Notes: generated from the sequence alone by a model not told the origin. 64,000 nucleotides of DNA from Verrucomicrobiota bacterium (GCA_016200005.1 JACQFP010000031.1:105387-169386), one strand, 5' to 3'; shown: positions 18,407 through 26,045, counted from the first letter of the stretch. A program made the numbers and translations.

Positions 18407-19585
18407 TTATCGCGTTCCCATCCCGACACTTTGCACCGTTTGAAAGAGTTTGCCTTCGGTCTTGATGCTGGGCGCGATGATGATTTCAGTTTCTTGAAAC
18501 TGCCTTATGGTTGCCGCACCCACGTTGCCCATGCAAGTCGTAATTGCGCCAACCAGATTCTGCGATCCGTCATCGACGCTCGCCGGGCCAAACAGGATTT
18601 GCTTCAGCGATCCGGTCACGCCGACCTTGATGCGCGTGCCGCGCGGCAGGTTCGCGTGCGGCGTGGCCATGCCCCAATGATTCCCCTGCCCCGGCGCTTC
18701 CTTGGCGCGCGCAAATGCGCTCCCGACCATGACGGCGTCCGAGCCGCAGGCCAGCGCTTTGCAAACATCGCCGCCTTTGCTCATGCCGCCGTCGGTGATG
18801 ATGGGAATGTAATTGCCGGTTTTCTTGTGGTGCATGTCGCGGGCGGCGGCGCAATCGACCGTGGCCGTGACTTGCGGCACCCCGAGACCGAGCACGCCGC
18901 GGCTGGTGCAGGCCGCGCCCGGCCCCACACCGATCAGCACACCGGCCACCCCGCACCCCATCAACTCCAAAGTCACGCTGTAGGTGACGGCATTCCCGAT
19001 GAGCACAGGGATTTTCATGCTTTTGATGAACGCCTCAAGCTCGAGCGATTTGTATTCCGTCGAAATGTGCTTCACGGTGGAGACGGTGGATTGCACGACA
19101 AAAACGTCCGCGCCCGCTTCCTGGGCAATCGCGCCAAACCGGTCGGCCTTTTGGGGGATGGAACTGACGGCCGCCAGCACGCCGGCCTTTTTTAATTCCT
19201 GGATGCGTTTGGTGATGAGTTTCTCCTTGATCGGCTCCAGGTAGATTCTTTGAATGAGCGTGGTGACTTCGTCCTTGTCCGCCTTGACGACCTTCTCCAG
19301 CACTTCGGACGGATTCTCATAACGGGTCTGCACGCCTTCGAGATTGATGACGCCCAAACCGCCGAGCTTACCCATCTCCACGCAGAATTTCACATCGGTC
19401 ACGCCGTCCATGGCGCTGGCGATGATGGGAATCTTGAGCGTGATGGCGCTGCCGTCCTTGCGCGGGATTTCAAAACGGGTGTTCACCTCGTTTGGATTGA
19501 TGGTCACTTCACCCGGCACGAGCGCAATTTCGTCAAACCCGTAAGTGACGCGGGCTTTTCGGTTACGGCCTATCCACATTCCCAT
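18407..19585 (-). CDS. guaB3: IMP dehydrogenase family protein, GuaB3-like (no CBS domains)
   Basis: A 392-residue TIM-barrel enzyme of the IMP dehydrogenase/GMP reductase family. IMP dehydrogenase makes XMP, the first step of GMP synthesis. The catalytic-cysteine loop reads GVGPGAACTSRGVLGLGVPQ. The phosphate-binding segment IITDGGMSKGGDVCKALACG and the flap region PRGTRIKVGVTG are present. The N-terminal FDEIALVPGEVTI and the absence of the ~120-residue CBS insert place it with the shorter GuaB3-type proteins rather than canonical GuaB (about 490 residues). I used the first ATG because GAAGG lies about 10 bases upstream; a second ATG two codons later is possible. Whether it is the only IMP dehydrogenase cannot be judged from this window. 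Confidence 0.87.
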   Translation of the reverse strand: MGMWIGRNRKARVTYGFDEIALVPGEVTINPNEVNTRFEIPRKDGSAITLKIPIIASAMDGVTDVKFCVEMGKLGGLGVINLEGVQTRYENPSEVLEKVVKADKDEVTTLIQRIYLEPIKEKLITKRIQELKKAGVLAAVSSIPQKADRFGAIAQEAGADVFVVQSTVSTVKHISTEYKSLELEAFIKSMKIPVLIGNAVTYSVTLELMGCGVAGVLIGVGPGAACTSRGVLGLGVPQVTATVDCAAARDMHHKKTGNYIPIITDGGMSKGGDVCKALACGSDAVMVGSAFARAKEAPGQGNHWGMATPHANLPRGTRIKVGVTGSLKQILFGPASVDDGSQNLVGAITTCMGNVGAATIRQFQETEIIIAPSIKTEGKLFQTVQSVGMGTR

Positions 19586-19708
19586 AAATGATCTGCCTTC
19601 GGAACAGTTAGAATTATTTCACACGGCGATGCAAGCGATGGACTGAAGGAATCCCGGAATGTTGTCCCCGCACATCGTTCGACTTGCCGCATCGCTTTGC
19701 CGACCCTG

Positions 19709-19933
19709 TCAAAACTTCATCGGTTCGTTCAAGGCCCCGCACTGTGAACAACGCGAGCGATCCACATCTGCGTCGTCCGTATAGACAAAACCGCATTGGT
19801 TGCAACGGAAAATGCGGTCGGCGCTTGCCGTCGGCTCGAATCGCTTGCGACGTTGCTCCGAATATACGGCGAGGCCGGAAAGCGCGGCAAGCAAAGAAAC
19901 CACGTAACCTAAAATGAGCGATTCGATGGACAT
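19709..19933 (-). CDS. Small membrane protein with C-terminal zinc ribbon
   Basis: A 74-residue protein. One membrane helix (SLILGYVVSLLAALSGLAVYSE) at the N terminus is followed by a basic linker and a rubredoxin-like CxxC...CxxC knuckle (CNQCGFVYTDDADVDRSRC, then SQCG). The ATG at 19933 (MSIESLILG) begins the helix; the frame is open further upstream through an octamer-like repeat (19936-19967), which gives an unlikely leader. It is 53 bases downstream of the TonB-like gene on the same strand and may be the last gene of that operon. I do not recognise a named family; a metal-binding membrane adaptor is the most one can say. Confidence 0.6.
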   Translation of the reverse strand: MSIESLILGYVVSLLAALSGLAVYSEQRRKRFEPTASADRIFRCNQCGFVYTDDADVDRSRCSQCGALNEPMKF

Positions 19934-19986
19934 GGCTGAATTACTGAATCGTTGAATCATTAAACACATTCCACGGCGAACAACAA

Positions 19987-20775
19987 TCAGGGTTTTCGGG
20001 GCGGCGGACCGGCTGGCGGCAACGCCACCGTGTGCCATTCAAAAATCAGCCGACCCCAAGTCAACTTGCTGACGGGCGATTGACTCGCCCCGTGGTTGCG
20101 GATGGAACTATAGCGTGCCGCTTTGGCCAAGTTCAACGCCTGTTTGTCGGCGTCTGTCGAACCGCTCTTGGACAGCACACTTGCCGAGACAGTCTTGCCG
20201 TCCAAGTCCACCATGACTTGCACCACGGTCGGAGTGAGGATGTTGGTGCCCGGCCAATTGGTCAAAACCATTGGTGACGCAAACGTTCGCTGCAACAGTT
20301 CGCCTTCGACCCTCAACTCCGACTGTGTGGGTACGGGTGTCACGGTCAGGAAAAGTTCTGGTGACGACAGGCGTGGTTCGGGGTTGTCTGCGACGGTGAA
20401 AGACGAAGTGTTGTTGGTCCGGACAAACTTGGTGAAGGCATTGCCGAGTTGCCGAGTTTGCAAGCCCAACAAACTCGGCGGGGCCGTCCAATCCGCCAGA
20501 TGAAATTCCAGCTTGGGCGTTTTCGACCAGACACCGCCGGAGAAACCATTGGGATTAGCCGGTGAAAAGAGCAACGGGTCGGTCACGGTCGGTAACCTGA
20601 CCAGCGCATCTTGCACCAGAAAAACCGCCGGCACGCTTGCGGGGGGGCGCGGTGTGACGACGGAGCGGTCGGACAGCCAGTACACCAGACCCACCTGGAC
20701 GAGCAGGACAAAAATAACGGCGAGCCACCAGCGGACGCGCGGCCACATCGCCGGTTCAACGGTCGCAGGGATCAT
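19987..20775 (-). CDS. TonB-like energy transducer protein (second TonB system)
   Basis: A 262-residue protein with a short cytoplasmic tail, one membrane helix (WWLAVIFVLLVQVGLVYWL), a periplasmic linker without the long Pro-rich stretch of the first TonB, and a divergent TonB C-terminal fold at about residues 180-250 (VVQVMVDLDGKTVSASVLSK, TDADKQALNLAKAARYSSI, LTWGRLIFEWHTV). It overlaps the upstream exbD by 4 bases (ATGA), so expression is translationally coupled. The segment between helix and TonB domain (about residues 45-175) matches nothing I know. Because no receptor lies beside it, it may serve receptors elsewhere or a non-transport function, as in TolQRA-like systems. Confidence 0.75.
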   Translation of the reverse strand: MIPATVEPAMWPRVRWWLAVIFVLLVQVGLVYWLSDRSVVTPRPPASVPAVFLVQDALVRLPTVTDPLLFSPANPNGFSGGVWSKTPKLEFHLADWTAPPSLLGLQTRQLGNAFTKFVRTNNTSSFTVADNPEPRLSSPELFLTVTPVPTQSELRVEGELLQRTFASPMVLTNWPGTNILTPTVVQVMVDLDGKTVSASVLSKSGSTDADKQALNLAKAARYSSIRNHGASQSPVSKLTWGRLIFEWHTVALPPAGPPPRKP

Positions 20776-21209
20776 GGAGGTGTCGGGCCGGCGGGTGACG
20801 AAGCAAATGCGCGCGGTCGCGTGGCCAGCAGCGCTTCTTTGATGCCGACTTCCCGCGCCAGCAACAGCAGGCGGACCTGGTCTGTGTATTTCACCTCCAC
20901 ATCAGCCAGCACCACGAGCGTCAGCGGTTCGGTGGATTTTTGAACGGCGGCTTTCAAGCGGTTTTTCAGTTGCGCTTCCTGAATCAACTGGTTTTCAAAA
21001 TAAAGTTGTCCGTTCTTATCAACCGCCACGGCGATCGTGGGATGGTCGGTGCCGGCTAGGTCCGCTGCCGCCGGTAACTGAATTCGCACGCCGGGAGTGT
21101 ACACCAGCGAAGCCAGCACCAGAAAAATCACAAACAAGAAAAACACTCCCGCAAACGGCGCGGCATCGAGCTGTCCGCGAAAGATTTTGGCGTTGCGCGA
21201 GAATTTCAT
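20772..21209 (-). CDS. exbD: ExbD/TolR family protein (second system)
   Basis: A 145-residue ExbD-type protein: cytoplasmic leader, one membrane helix (FAGVFFLFVIFLVLASLVYT), periplasmic domain (IAVAVDKNGQLYFENQLIQ ... LTLVVLADVEVKYTDQVRLL). The helix starts LDAAPFAGVFF, with the proton-carrying Asp further from the helix centre than in the first ExbD, which is a mild oddity. It overlaps exbB upstream and the TonB-like gene downstream by 4 bases each, so the three proteins are made in a coupled unit. Confidence 0.9.
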   Translation of the reverse strand: MKFSRNAKIFRGQLDAAPFAGVFFLFVIFLVLASLVYTPGVRIQLPAAADLAGTDHPTIAVAVDKNGQLYFENQLIQEAQLKNRLKAAVQKSTEPLTLVVLADVEVKYTDQVRLLLLAREVGIKEALLATRPRAFASSPAGPTPP

Positions 21210-21832
21210 GACGACTTCTCGTCGGACGGTTCATCCACAATATTGACGATTTCCGTGGCCGCCTTCTCCATGTCCAGCACGATGTCATTGACGCGGCTGA
21301 CCAGATAATTGTAGCCCGCATAACTGGGAATCGCCACGGCCAGTCCCGCCGCCGTGCAGATGAGCGCCTGCCAGATCCCATTCGAAAGATCGGCCACGTT
21401 CGCATTCAATCCCTTGGCCTCCATCTGCGAGAACATGGTGATGAAGCCCAACACCGTTCCCAGCAAACCCAGGAGCGGTGCAATCTGCGCAATCGTCGCC
21501 AGCAGATTCAACTTTTCCTCCAACCGCGGCACTTCCGCCAGCCCCGCGTCGTCCAGCGATTCCCGGACGCGCTCGCGGCCGTGGTCGCGATTTAAAATCG
21601 CCGTCTTCACTAATCGCGCCACTGGGCCGGGGGTGGCGTCACAGATCGACAACGCCTCCACGACATTTTCGCGTTTCAACACGTTGCGCACGCCGTTGAG
21701 AAACTCGGTGGAATTGATTTGCGCGCGGTGATAATGCAGCACGCGCTCCACAAATACTACCACCGCCACCGCGCTGGTGACCAGGATCAGCCAAAGCATC
21801 GGCCCGCCATTCGACAACAACATGGGCAACAT
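21206..21832 (-). CDS. exbB: MotA/TolQ/ExbB proton channel family protein (second system)
   Basis: A 208-residue ExbB-type protein. The first helix is MLWLILVTSAVAVVVFVERV. The two-helix hairpin contains APLLGLLGTVLGFITMF and ALICTAAGLAVAIPSYAGY, the family's pore motifs. The ATG at 21832 (MLPMLLSNGGP) is preferred; 21823 is an alternative, and the open frame reaches 21859. It heads the overlapping exbB-exbD-tonB-like operon and is divergent from the dUTPase-like gene. The intergenic region holds a heptamer-rich palindrome that may contain or disrupt the promoters of both directions. Confidence 0.9.
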   Translation of the reverse strand: MLPMLLSNGGPMLWLILVTSAVAVVVFVERVLHYHRAQINSTEFLNGVRNVLKRENVVEALSICDATPGPVARLVKTAILNRDHGRERVRESLDDAGLAEVPRLEEKLNLLATIAQIAPLLGLLGTVLGFITMFSQMEAKGLNANVADLSNGIWQALICTAAGLAVAIPSYAGYNYLVSRVNDIVLDMEKAATEIVNIVDEPSDEKSS

Positions 21833-21853
21833 GCGGCTCTTATACGGTGATCC

Positions 21854-21927
21854 GCGCAAAGTTCAAAGTGCAAAGTTGAGGTTGGTTGGAGAACCAACAA
21901 CATTGAACTTTGAACTTTTAACCTCGA
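21854..21927. repeat. Palindromic heptamer-repeat island between exbB and the dUTPase-like gene
   Basis: Degenerate 7-base units run inward from both sides: AAAGTTCAAAGT near 21858 on the left and its complement ACTTTGAACTTT near 21907 on the right. The centre has a perfect inner stem GTTGGTT (21881-21887) / AACCAAC (21892-21898) with a 4-base loop. The island fills most of the divergent intergenic region. Confidence 0.7.
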
Positions 21928-21945
21928 CCTGTTACTCCTTGGCGC

Positions 21946-22326
21946 ATGGAAACGCCCGATCAACTCCGTGAACTGTTCCGCATGCAGAAATCCCTCAATG
22001 AACGCATCGGCGTGAAAACCGACGCCATGAGCGAGGCCGAAAAAACCAAGTGGGTCTTGAACTATTGCCGCGCGATGACCCAGGAAATCGCCGAGTTGAC
22101 GGACAGCGTCCCGTGGAAGTGGTGGGCCAAATATCAGAAGTTTGATGAGCAGAACGCGCGCGTGGAGGTGGTTGATCTTTTCCATTTCCTCATCAGTCTG
22201 GCGCAGGTCCTCGGCATGAGTGCGGACGACGTCTTCAACGCCTACGTCAAAAAGAACGAGGTGAATTTCAAGCGGCAGGAAAGTGGTTACACGCAGAAGG
22301 ACGAGCACGACTCGAAACACATCTGA
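21946..22326 (+). CDS. Dimeric dUTPase-like all-alpha nucleotide pyrophosphohydrolase
   Basis: A 126-residue all-alpha protein of the dUTPase_2/MazG-like superfamily, which hydrolyses nucleoside triphosphates to monophosphate and pyrophosphate. The first metal-binding motif is EIAELTDSVPWKWW and the second is EVVDLFHFLISLAQ; together they supply the ExxE and ExxD residues that hold magnesium. The conserved WKWW after the first motif is typical of the dimeric dUTPase branch. Substrate (dUTP or another NTP) is not certain. It is followed by hpt after 6 bases, so a nucleotide-metabolism operon is likely. Confidence 0.77.
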   Translation: METPDQLRELFRMQKSLNERIGVKTDAMSEAEKTKWVLNYCRAMTQEIAELTDSVPWKWWAKYQKFDEQNARVEVVDLFHFLISLAQVLGMSADDVFNAYVKKNEVNFKRQESGYTQKDEHDSKHI

Positions 22327-22332
22327 CGCAAA

Positions 22333-22926
22333 GTGAACGCCGCACGCCGCACGCCGCACGCCTCACGTGTCCCAGTCCGCTGGCGCAACGAGGTCGAGCG
22401 CGTCCTGATCACCGATGTTCAAATCGCCCGGCGCGTCCGGCAAATGGCACGCGAGATTGAGCGTGATTTTTACAAACGGGAGATGGTCGTGGTTTCTTTG
22501 CTGAGCGGCACGGTGATGTTTCTGGCGGATTTGATCCGGCACTTGTCGCTGCCGCTGCGGCTGGATTTCATCGGCGTTTCCAGTTATGGCTTGGGGACGG
22601 AGTCAGGCGAACTGGTTTTCACCAAGGAATTGCGGCTGGATGTTCAAGGCCGCGACGTTTTGCTGGTCGATGACATTCTGGACACCGGCAAAACTCTTTC
22701 ACGCGTGCTGGAAAAACTGCGCGCCCTCGAACCGCGCCGGATAAAAACCTGCGTGTTGCTCAACAAAGGCACGCGTCGTGTTGAGGATGTGAGCGCGGAC
22801 TACGTCGGATTTGAGATTCCCGATTTGTTTGTGGTCGGCTACGGATTGGATTTCGCCGAGCGTTATCGCAACCTGCCGTTCGTCGGCGTGTTGAAACCGG
22901 CGTTGTATCAATCGCATCAGAGTTAA
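22333..22926 (+). CDS. hpt: Hypoxanthine phosphoribosyltransferase
   Basis: A 197-residue purine-salvage enzyme that makes IMP/GMP from hypoxanthine/guanine and PRPP. The PRPP-binding motif is VLLVDDILDTGKTL. Other family motifs are VVSLLSGTVMFLADLIRHL, the SSYG loop in LDFIGVSSYG, and DYVGFEIPDLFVVGYGLDFAERYRNLP near the C terminus. The only available start is a GTG at 22333; the first ~13 residues (MNAARRTPHASRV) are encoded by a tandem heptamer array and have no family counterpart, so the native start has been remodelled by the repeat. It is 6 bases after the dUTPase-like gene and 7 bases before the GNAT gene. Confidence 0.9.
   Translation: MNAARRTPHASRVPVRWRNEVERVLITDVQIARRVRQMAREIERDFYKREMVVVSLLSGTVMFLADLIRHLSLPLRLDFIGVSSYGLGTESGELVFTKELRLDVQGRDVLLVDDILDTGKTLSRVLEKLRALEPRRIKTCVLLNKGTRRVEDVSADYVGFEIPDLFVVGYGLDFAERYRNLPFVGVLKPALYQSHQS
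22337..22371. repeat. Tandem heptamer array in the hpt start region
   Basis: Five consecutive 7-base units: three identical ACGCCGC copies, then ACGCCTC and ACGTGTC. The array begins 4 bases after the first base of the GTG start codon and encodes the N-terminal tail. Confidence 0.85.
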
Positions 22927-22933
22927 GCTCGCC

Positions 22934-23491
22934 GTGCGCCCTCCGACTCTACCAATCCCCCAGCGACTCCAAACCGGGCGTCTCGTGCTCGTTGCGCCGC
23001 GTCGAGGGGATGGCCAGGAGGTCAATCAGGCTGTCCGCGAGTCGTTTCGTGAACTGCACCGATGGATGCCTTGGGCCAAACAGCGGCCAACAATGGAGGA
23101 GACTGAGTCGTTCTGCAGGAAGGCGGCGAGGGATATTTCCGCGCGCCAGGAATTTTCCTTTTTATTGCGTCTGCGAGATGGCGGCGTACTGGTGGGTGCG
23201 GGAGGCTTGGTGCGCGGAGATTGGTCAGTGCCAAAGTTCGAAATTGGCTATTGGCTGAGGACGAAATTCATCGGGCACGGCTTCGCCACGGAAGCTGCCA
23301 AAGTGCTGACGGCGTTTGCACGGCGTCATCTGCGCGTGCGGCGGCTGGAAATCAGGATCGACCCGCGCAATACACGCAGCGCAGCGGTGGCAAGACGCGC
23401 GGGCTTCAAATTGGAGGCCATTTTGCGTCAGGACGCACGCGATAACCGTGGGCGCTTGCGCGACACGCAGGTTTTTGTGAAATTGTTCTGA
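22934..23491 (+). CDS. GNAT family N-acetyltransferase (RimJ/RimL-like)
   Basis: A 185-residue acetyltransferase of the RimJ/RimL type, which uses acetyl-CoA to modify N-terminal amines or small molecules. The opening TGRLVLVAPRRGDGQEV and the middle GYWLRTKFIGHGFATEAAKVL (the acetyl-CoA pyrophosphate loop, R/Q-x-x-G-x-G/A) are diagnostic. LEIRIDPRNTRSAAVARRAGF is the conserved end motif. A GTG start at 22934 is the only reasonable one. It lies 7 bases after hpt and 12 before moaD, so it belongs to the same transcription unit. Substrate is unknown. Confidence 0.86.
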   Translation: MRPPTLPIPQRLQTGRLVLVAPRRGDGQEVNQAVRESFRELHRWMPWAKQRPTMEETESFCRKAARDISARQEFSFLLRLRDGGVLVGAGGLVRGDWSVPKFEIGYWLRTKFIGHGFATEAAKVLTAFARRHLRVRRLEIRIDPRNTRSAAVARRAGFKLEAILRQDARDNRGRLRDTQVFVKLF

Positions 23492-23503
23492 GCGGTAACT
23501 AAC

Positions 23504-23749
23504 ATGAACGTCGAAGTCCAGTTTTATTCCTATTTCAAAGAGCTGACCGGCTGTGCACAAACCAAGGAAACAGTGGCGGACGGCAGCACCCTCGGCGATC
23601 TATTCAAACAGTTGATGATTCGTTTCCCCAAACTGACCGCGATGGAACGATCCACCCTCATCGCCGTCGGGGTTGATTATCAGGATCGCAGTTATGTTTT
23701 GAAAGACGGCGATGAAGTCTCGCTGTTTCCGCCCGTTCAGGGAGGATGA
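23504..23749 (+). CDS. moaD: Molybdopterin synthase sulfur carrier subunit MoaD
   Basis: An 81-residue ubiquitin-like sulfur carrier. It ends in the obligatory Gly-Gly (SLFPPVQGG), which is thiocarboxylated by MoeB and then donates sulfur to molybdopterin on MoaE. The body (VQFYSYFKELTGC, LGDLFKQLMIRFPKL, VLKDGDEVSLFPP) fits the MoaD fold. It precedes moaE, separated by 81 bases filled with two heptamer arrays. The other cofactor genes (moaA, moaC, moeA) are not in the window. Confidence 0.88.
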   Translation: MNVEVQFYSYFKELTGCAQTKETVADGSTLGDLFKQLMIRFPKLTAMERSTLIAVGVDYQDRSYVLKDGDEVSLFPPVQGG

Positions 23750-23760
23750 GGTATTTATGA

Positions 23761-23826
23761 GTTACGATTTACGATTTGCAATTTACGCGCGCTTCCTGGT
23801 CACGTATCACGCATCACGCATCATTC
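23761..23826. repeat. Two tandem heptamer arrays between moaD and moaE
   Basis: The first array, 23761-23788, has four units of the kind TTTACGA. The second, 23799-23826, has four units of the kind ATCACGC, two of them identical. Together they fill the gap and end 4 bases before the moaE GTG. Confidence 0.8.
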
Positions 23827-23830
23827 AACT

Positions 23831-24223
23831 GTGAACCGCACGCTTACCATCACCACCGATCCGATCCACGAAGCGACGTTATTGAGCGCCCGCGCGATGT
23901 CCCCCGGCATGGGCGCGGCGATTTATTTTCTTGGCGTCGTGCGCGAGAGTGAAGAGGGCGCGAACATTTTGGCGATTGATTACGAGGCATTTCCAAGAAT
24001 GGTCGAGCACCAGTTTGAAATCATCTTCCAGCAAATCGAAAAGCGCTGGTTGATCGAATCTGTACGGCTAGTTCATCGCATTGGCGTGGTCAAGGTGAAC
24101 GAGCCGTCGTTATGGGTGGAAGTCATTGCTCCACATCGCGAGGAAGCATTCGCCGCCTGCCAATGGCTGATCGACGAGATGAAACGCACCGTGCCGATTT
24201 GGAAACGCCCGCTCGCTCCGTAA
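23831..24223 (+). CDS. moaE: Molybdopterin synthase catalytic subunit MoaE
   Basis: A 130-residue catalytic subunit that inserts dithiolene sulfur into precursor Z, working as a heterotetramer with MoaD. Family motifs: AAIYFLGVVRESEEGANI, IDYEAFPRMVEHQ, VRLVHRIGVVKV, and the C-terminal HREEAFAACQWLIDEMKR followed by PIWK, which includes the active-site Lys pair. The GTG at 23831 is the only start near the family N terminus; the heptamer array directly upstream leaves no clear ribosome binding site. A decayed second copy of the last third of this gene is found at 46133-46252. Confidence 0.92.
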   Translation: MNRTLTITTDPIHEATLLSARAMSPGMGAAIYFLGVVRESEEGANILAIDYEAFPRMVEHQFEIIFQQIEKRWLIESVRLVHRIGVVKVNEPSLWVEVIAPHREEAFAACQWLIDEMKRTVPIWKRPLAP

Positions 24224-24262
24224 CCGCCGAGATTACGAGGCGGATTCATGAGGACGAAACGT

Positions 24263-25000
24263 TTACTTACTCCCCGAGGCGCCGGGCGGTGATGGCGGTT
24301 GCCGCGAAGCCATCGGCAGGAGAGGCGGTGCCGTCCCGACACTCCCAACCGCGCGACTCGCGCGTGTCCAGTGTTTTCCATTTGCTGAGGTCAGAATGAC
24401 GCCGCTCCAACCCTCCACCACAAATCTGCCGTGTTGGAAGACGATGCCTTGCAAACGCTCGCCGGTATCGGAGCTTCTCGTCCTCCATCGCGTGCCGTTT
24501 TTGGAAGTGATCACCGTTCCCGCGTATCCCACCGCGACGAACGTTCCGCTGCCAAACGCGACACCGCGCAAACGTTCGTCCGTGTGAGCATCGCTCACGA
24601 TCCACGAGAGCCCGTCGCGCGACGTGACCACTGCCCCTTCGTTTCCGACTGCCACAAATATCCCGTTGCCAAAAGCAACGTCGTAGAGCGAGCAGGCGGT
24701 TCTCGAATTTTGTTCGACCCAATTCGTGCCGTCCGTGGAACTCCAGAGCCCCGCTTTCTTAAAAACCTTCACCGCCGTGCCCTGACCGCAAGCCGTGCGG
24801 GCCGGCGCGCCGGGCAGCGAACCGATCGTCACTGGGGCGCCAGGGACTCCCGCGACGATCAATTGTGTGCAAGTCAGCGCGGCGCCAAGCCGGACGCCGC
24901 CGGTCAAAGTAAAACTGGTTTTCACGTTCAAGCTGCCTGCCGTTTCCTCGTGTGTAGCGCAGTGCGCAGTTGCTCGCTTGCTGCGTTTCCCCATTCTCAT
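24263..25000 (-). CDS. Secreted beta-propeller-like repeat protein, possibly degrading
   Basis: A 245-residue frame whose ATG overlaps the stop of the upstream DUF3455 gene (ATGA), so it is translationally coupled. Residues ~95-220 contain about four propeller-like blades of the form G.FVAVG..G.V.TS.DG..W (GIFVAVGNEGAVVTSRDGLS, GTFVAVGYAGTVITSKNGTR). These match a family common in Verrucomicrobia secreted proteins. The N-terminal ~60 residues have no clear signal peptide, and the C terminus after the last blade (PLLPMASRQPPSPPGASGSK) looks like read-through into unrelated sequence. It may be the tail of a larger gene. Confidence that it is functional is modest. Confidence 0.5.
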   Translation of the reverse strand: MRMGKRSKRATAHCATHEETAGSLNVKTSFTLTGGVRLGAALTCTQLIVAGVPGAPVTIGSLPGAPARTACGQGTAVKVFKKAGLWSSTDGTNWVEQNSRTACSLYDVAFGNGIFVAVGNEGAVVTSRDGLSWIVSDAHTDERLRGVAFGSGTFVAVGYAGTVITSKNGTRWRTRSSDTGERLQGIVFQHGRFVVEGWSGVILTSANGKHWTRASRAVGSVGTAPPLLPMASRQPPSPPGASGSK

Positions 25001-25575
25001 TGTGTTGCGCGATAGAAGAAATACTCCGCCGTGTACGGCGCGCGCGCTTCTTGATCCGGCGCTGTGGGCGCAGCGGTTGGGGCCAGTCCGCCCGTGGTGT
25101 TCACGCGCTGGATGTAGGTCGTGTGTTCGAGAATTCCCGGACCTTCCGTGGACTTCGCCTGAAGGAGCAACCACGGGATGGCGCTGGCGTCCACCGTCGT
25201 GCTGGCCAAGCGCGCGCCGACGACTTTGCTGCCGCTCTGGCTTTCCCAGGTGGGGCCGGAATAGTGAAGCCCCACCACGTTTCCGTCCGCGTCGAACAAC
25301 ACGGCTTCTGGAGCTTGGAACGTCCAGACAAACTTCGTTGGATCCGTCGGCGATGCTGTTGCGACGTAGATCTGCACGCCCACGGCGTAGGCGTGGAACG
25401 ATACCTTGTTGCCGTCGGGCACTTGCAGGCTGACAGGCACCTCTGGTGCGCGGTTGTCGTTGCCCGCTTGCATGGTTGTGGGGGACGCGAGCAGCAGCAA
25501 AGCCACTGCGGACAGCGCGAATGTGCTCGTTGGGAAGAAGCCTGATTGGGCGCTTCCGGTTTGTGAACTTTTCAT
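24997..25575 (-). CDS. Secreted DUF3455 family protein
   Basis: A 192-residue exported protein. The signal peptide is FALSAVALLLLASPTTMQA. The mature part has the DUF3455 layout: VPVSLQVPDGNKVSFHAYAV near the start, VWTFQAPEAVLFDADGNVVG and HYSGPTWESQSGSKVVGARL in the middle, and IPWLLLQAKSTEGPGILEHT with YIQRVNTTGGLAPTA near the end. The biochemical role of this family is unknown to me. AAGAAAGG lies about 9 bases before the ATG at 25575, a strong ribosome binding site; the longer open frame to 25854 runs through the promoter and is not used. It has its own GTTAC-N15-GGTCTG promoter-like element 97 bases upstream. Confidence 0.78.
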   Translation of the reverse strand: MKSSQTGSAQSGFFPTSTFALSAVALLLLASPTTMQAGNDNRAPEVPVSLQVPDGNKVSFHAYAVGVQIYVATASPTDPTKFVWTFQAPEAVLFDADGNVVGLHYSGPTWESQSGSKVVGARLASTTVDASAIPWLLLQAKSTEGPGILEHTTYIQRVNTTGGLAPTAAPTAPDQEARAPYTAEYFFYRATQ

Positions 25576-25671
25576 GACTTGACCTTTCTTATGTTCAGGC
25601 GGCGTGCGCCTGTTGGTTTTGATTTCGTTGTTACTGAAGGCTCTTTCAGATGAACGCCTTCCACTTCTTTC

Positions 25672-25697
25672 CAGACCGGAAGCGATAGAAACGTAAC
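25672..25697 (-). promoter_or_regulatory. ECF-type promoter element A (GTTAC-N15-GGTCTG), upstream of the DUF3455 gene
   Basis: On the minus strand GTTAC is at 25697-25693 and GGTCTG at 25677-25672, with 15 bases between. Further downstream lies CGTTCATCTGAAAG (25656-25643), a degenerate form of the hairpin seen after elements B and D. One of six sites with identical spacing in the 25.6-45.4 kb block. Confidence 0.68.
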
Positions 25698-25727
25698 AAG
25701 GAAAAGGGAGAAGTTTCCCAACTCTAC

Positions 25728-26045
25728 CTAGAAATTCAAAGTGGCTTGCACGTAAACCCAATCCGCATCCGTCGCGCCGCCGACGTTGGCAAGGGAGCTT
25801 TTGAGGTAATCGCCGGCGAAGAAGTGGCCAAAGCCGGCGCGAACCACGGTCCAAGGCTTGATCATCCAGGATGCGTCCAAGTCTATCTCGAATCCGCCAA
25901 AACTGTCCAAGTGCGGGTTGCGTCCGTAAGAAGCCGGTTCAATTGGAACAGTCGGTCCACTCGCGCCACGGCCCGACCCGGATTCGGGATAGAAGAAATC
26001 ATGTGTGCCAGCCGACTCAAGGTGTGGACTTCGGCAAATACGATT
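25728..26045 (-). pseudogene. 3' remnant of an alginate-export-like outer-membrane porin gene
   Basis: The frame ending at 25728 encodes DASWMIKPWTVVRAGFGHFF, then AGDYLKSS and DADWVYVQATLNF. This is a porin-like beta-hairpin ending with a terminal Phe, resembling the C terminus of alginate-export (Alginate_exp) family proteins. Reading upstream in frame gives HDFFYPESGSG. Further upstream an EVHTL-like stretch appears in another frame, suggesting a frameshift near 26005-26025. Only about 105 residues of a normally ~400-residue protein remain before the end of the kinase gene at 26196. No start or ribosome binding site is visible. The family call is my reading of the motif and needs a profile search. 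Confidence 0.55.
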
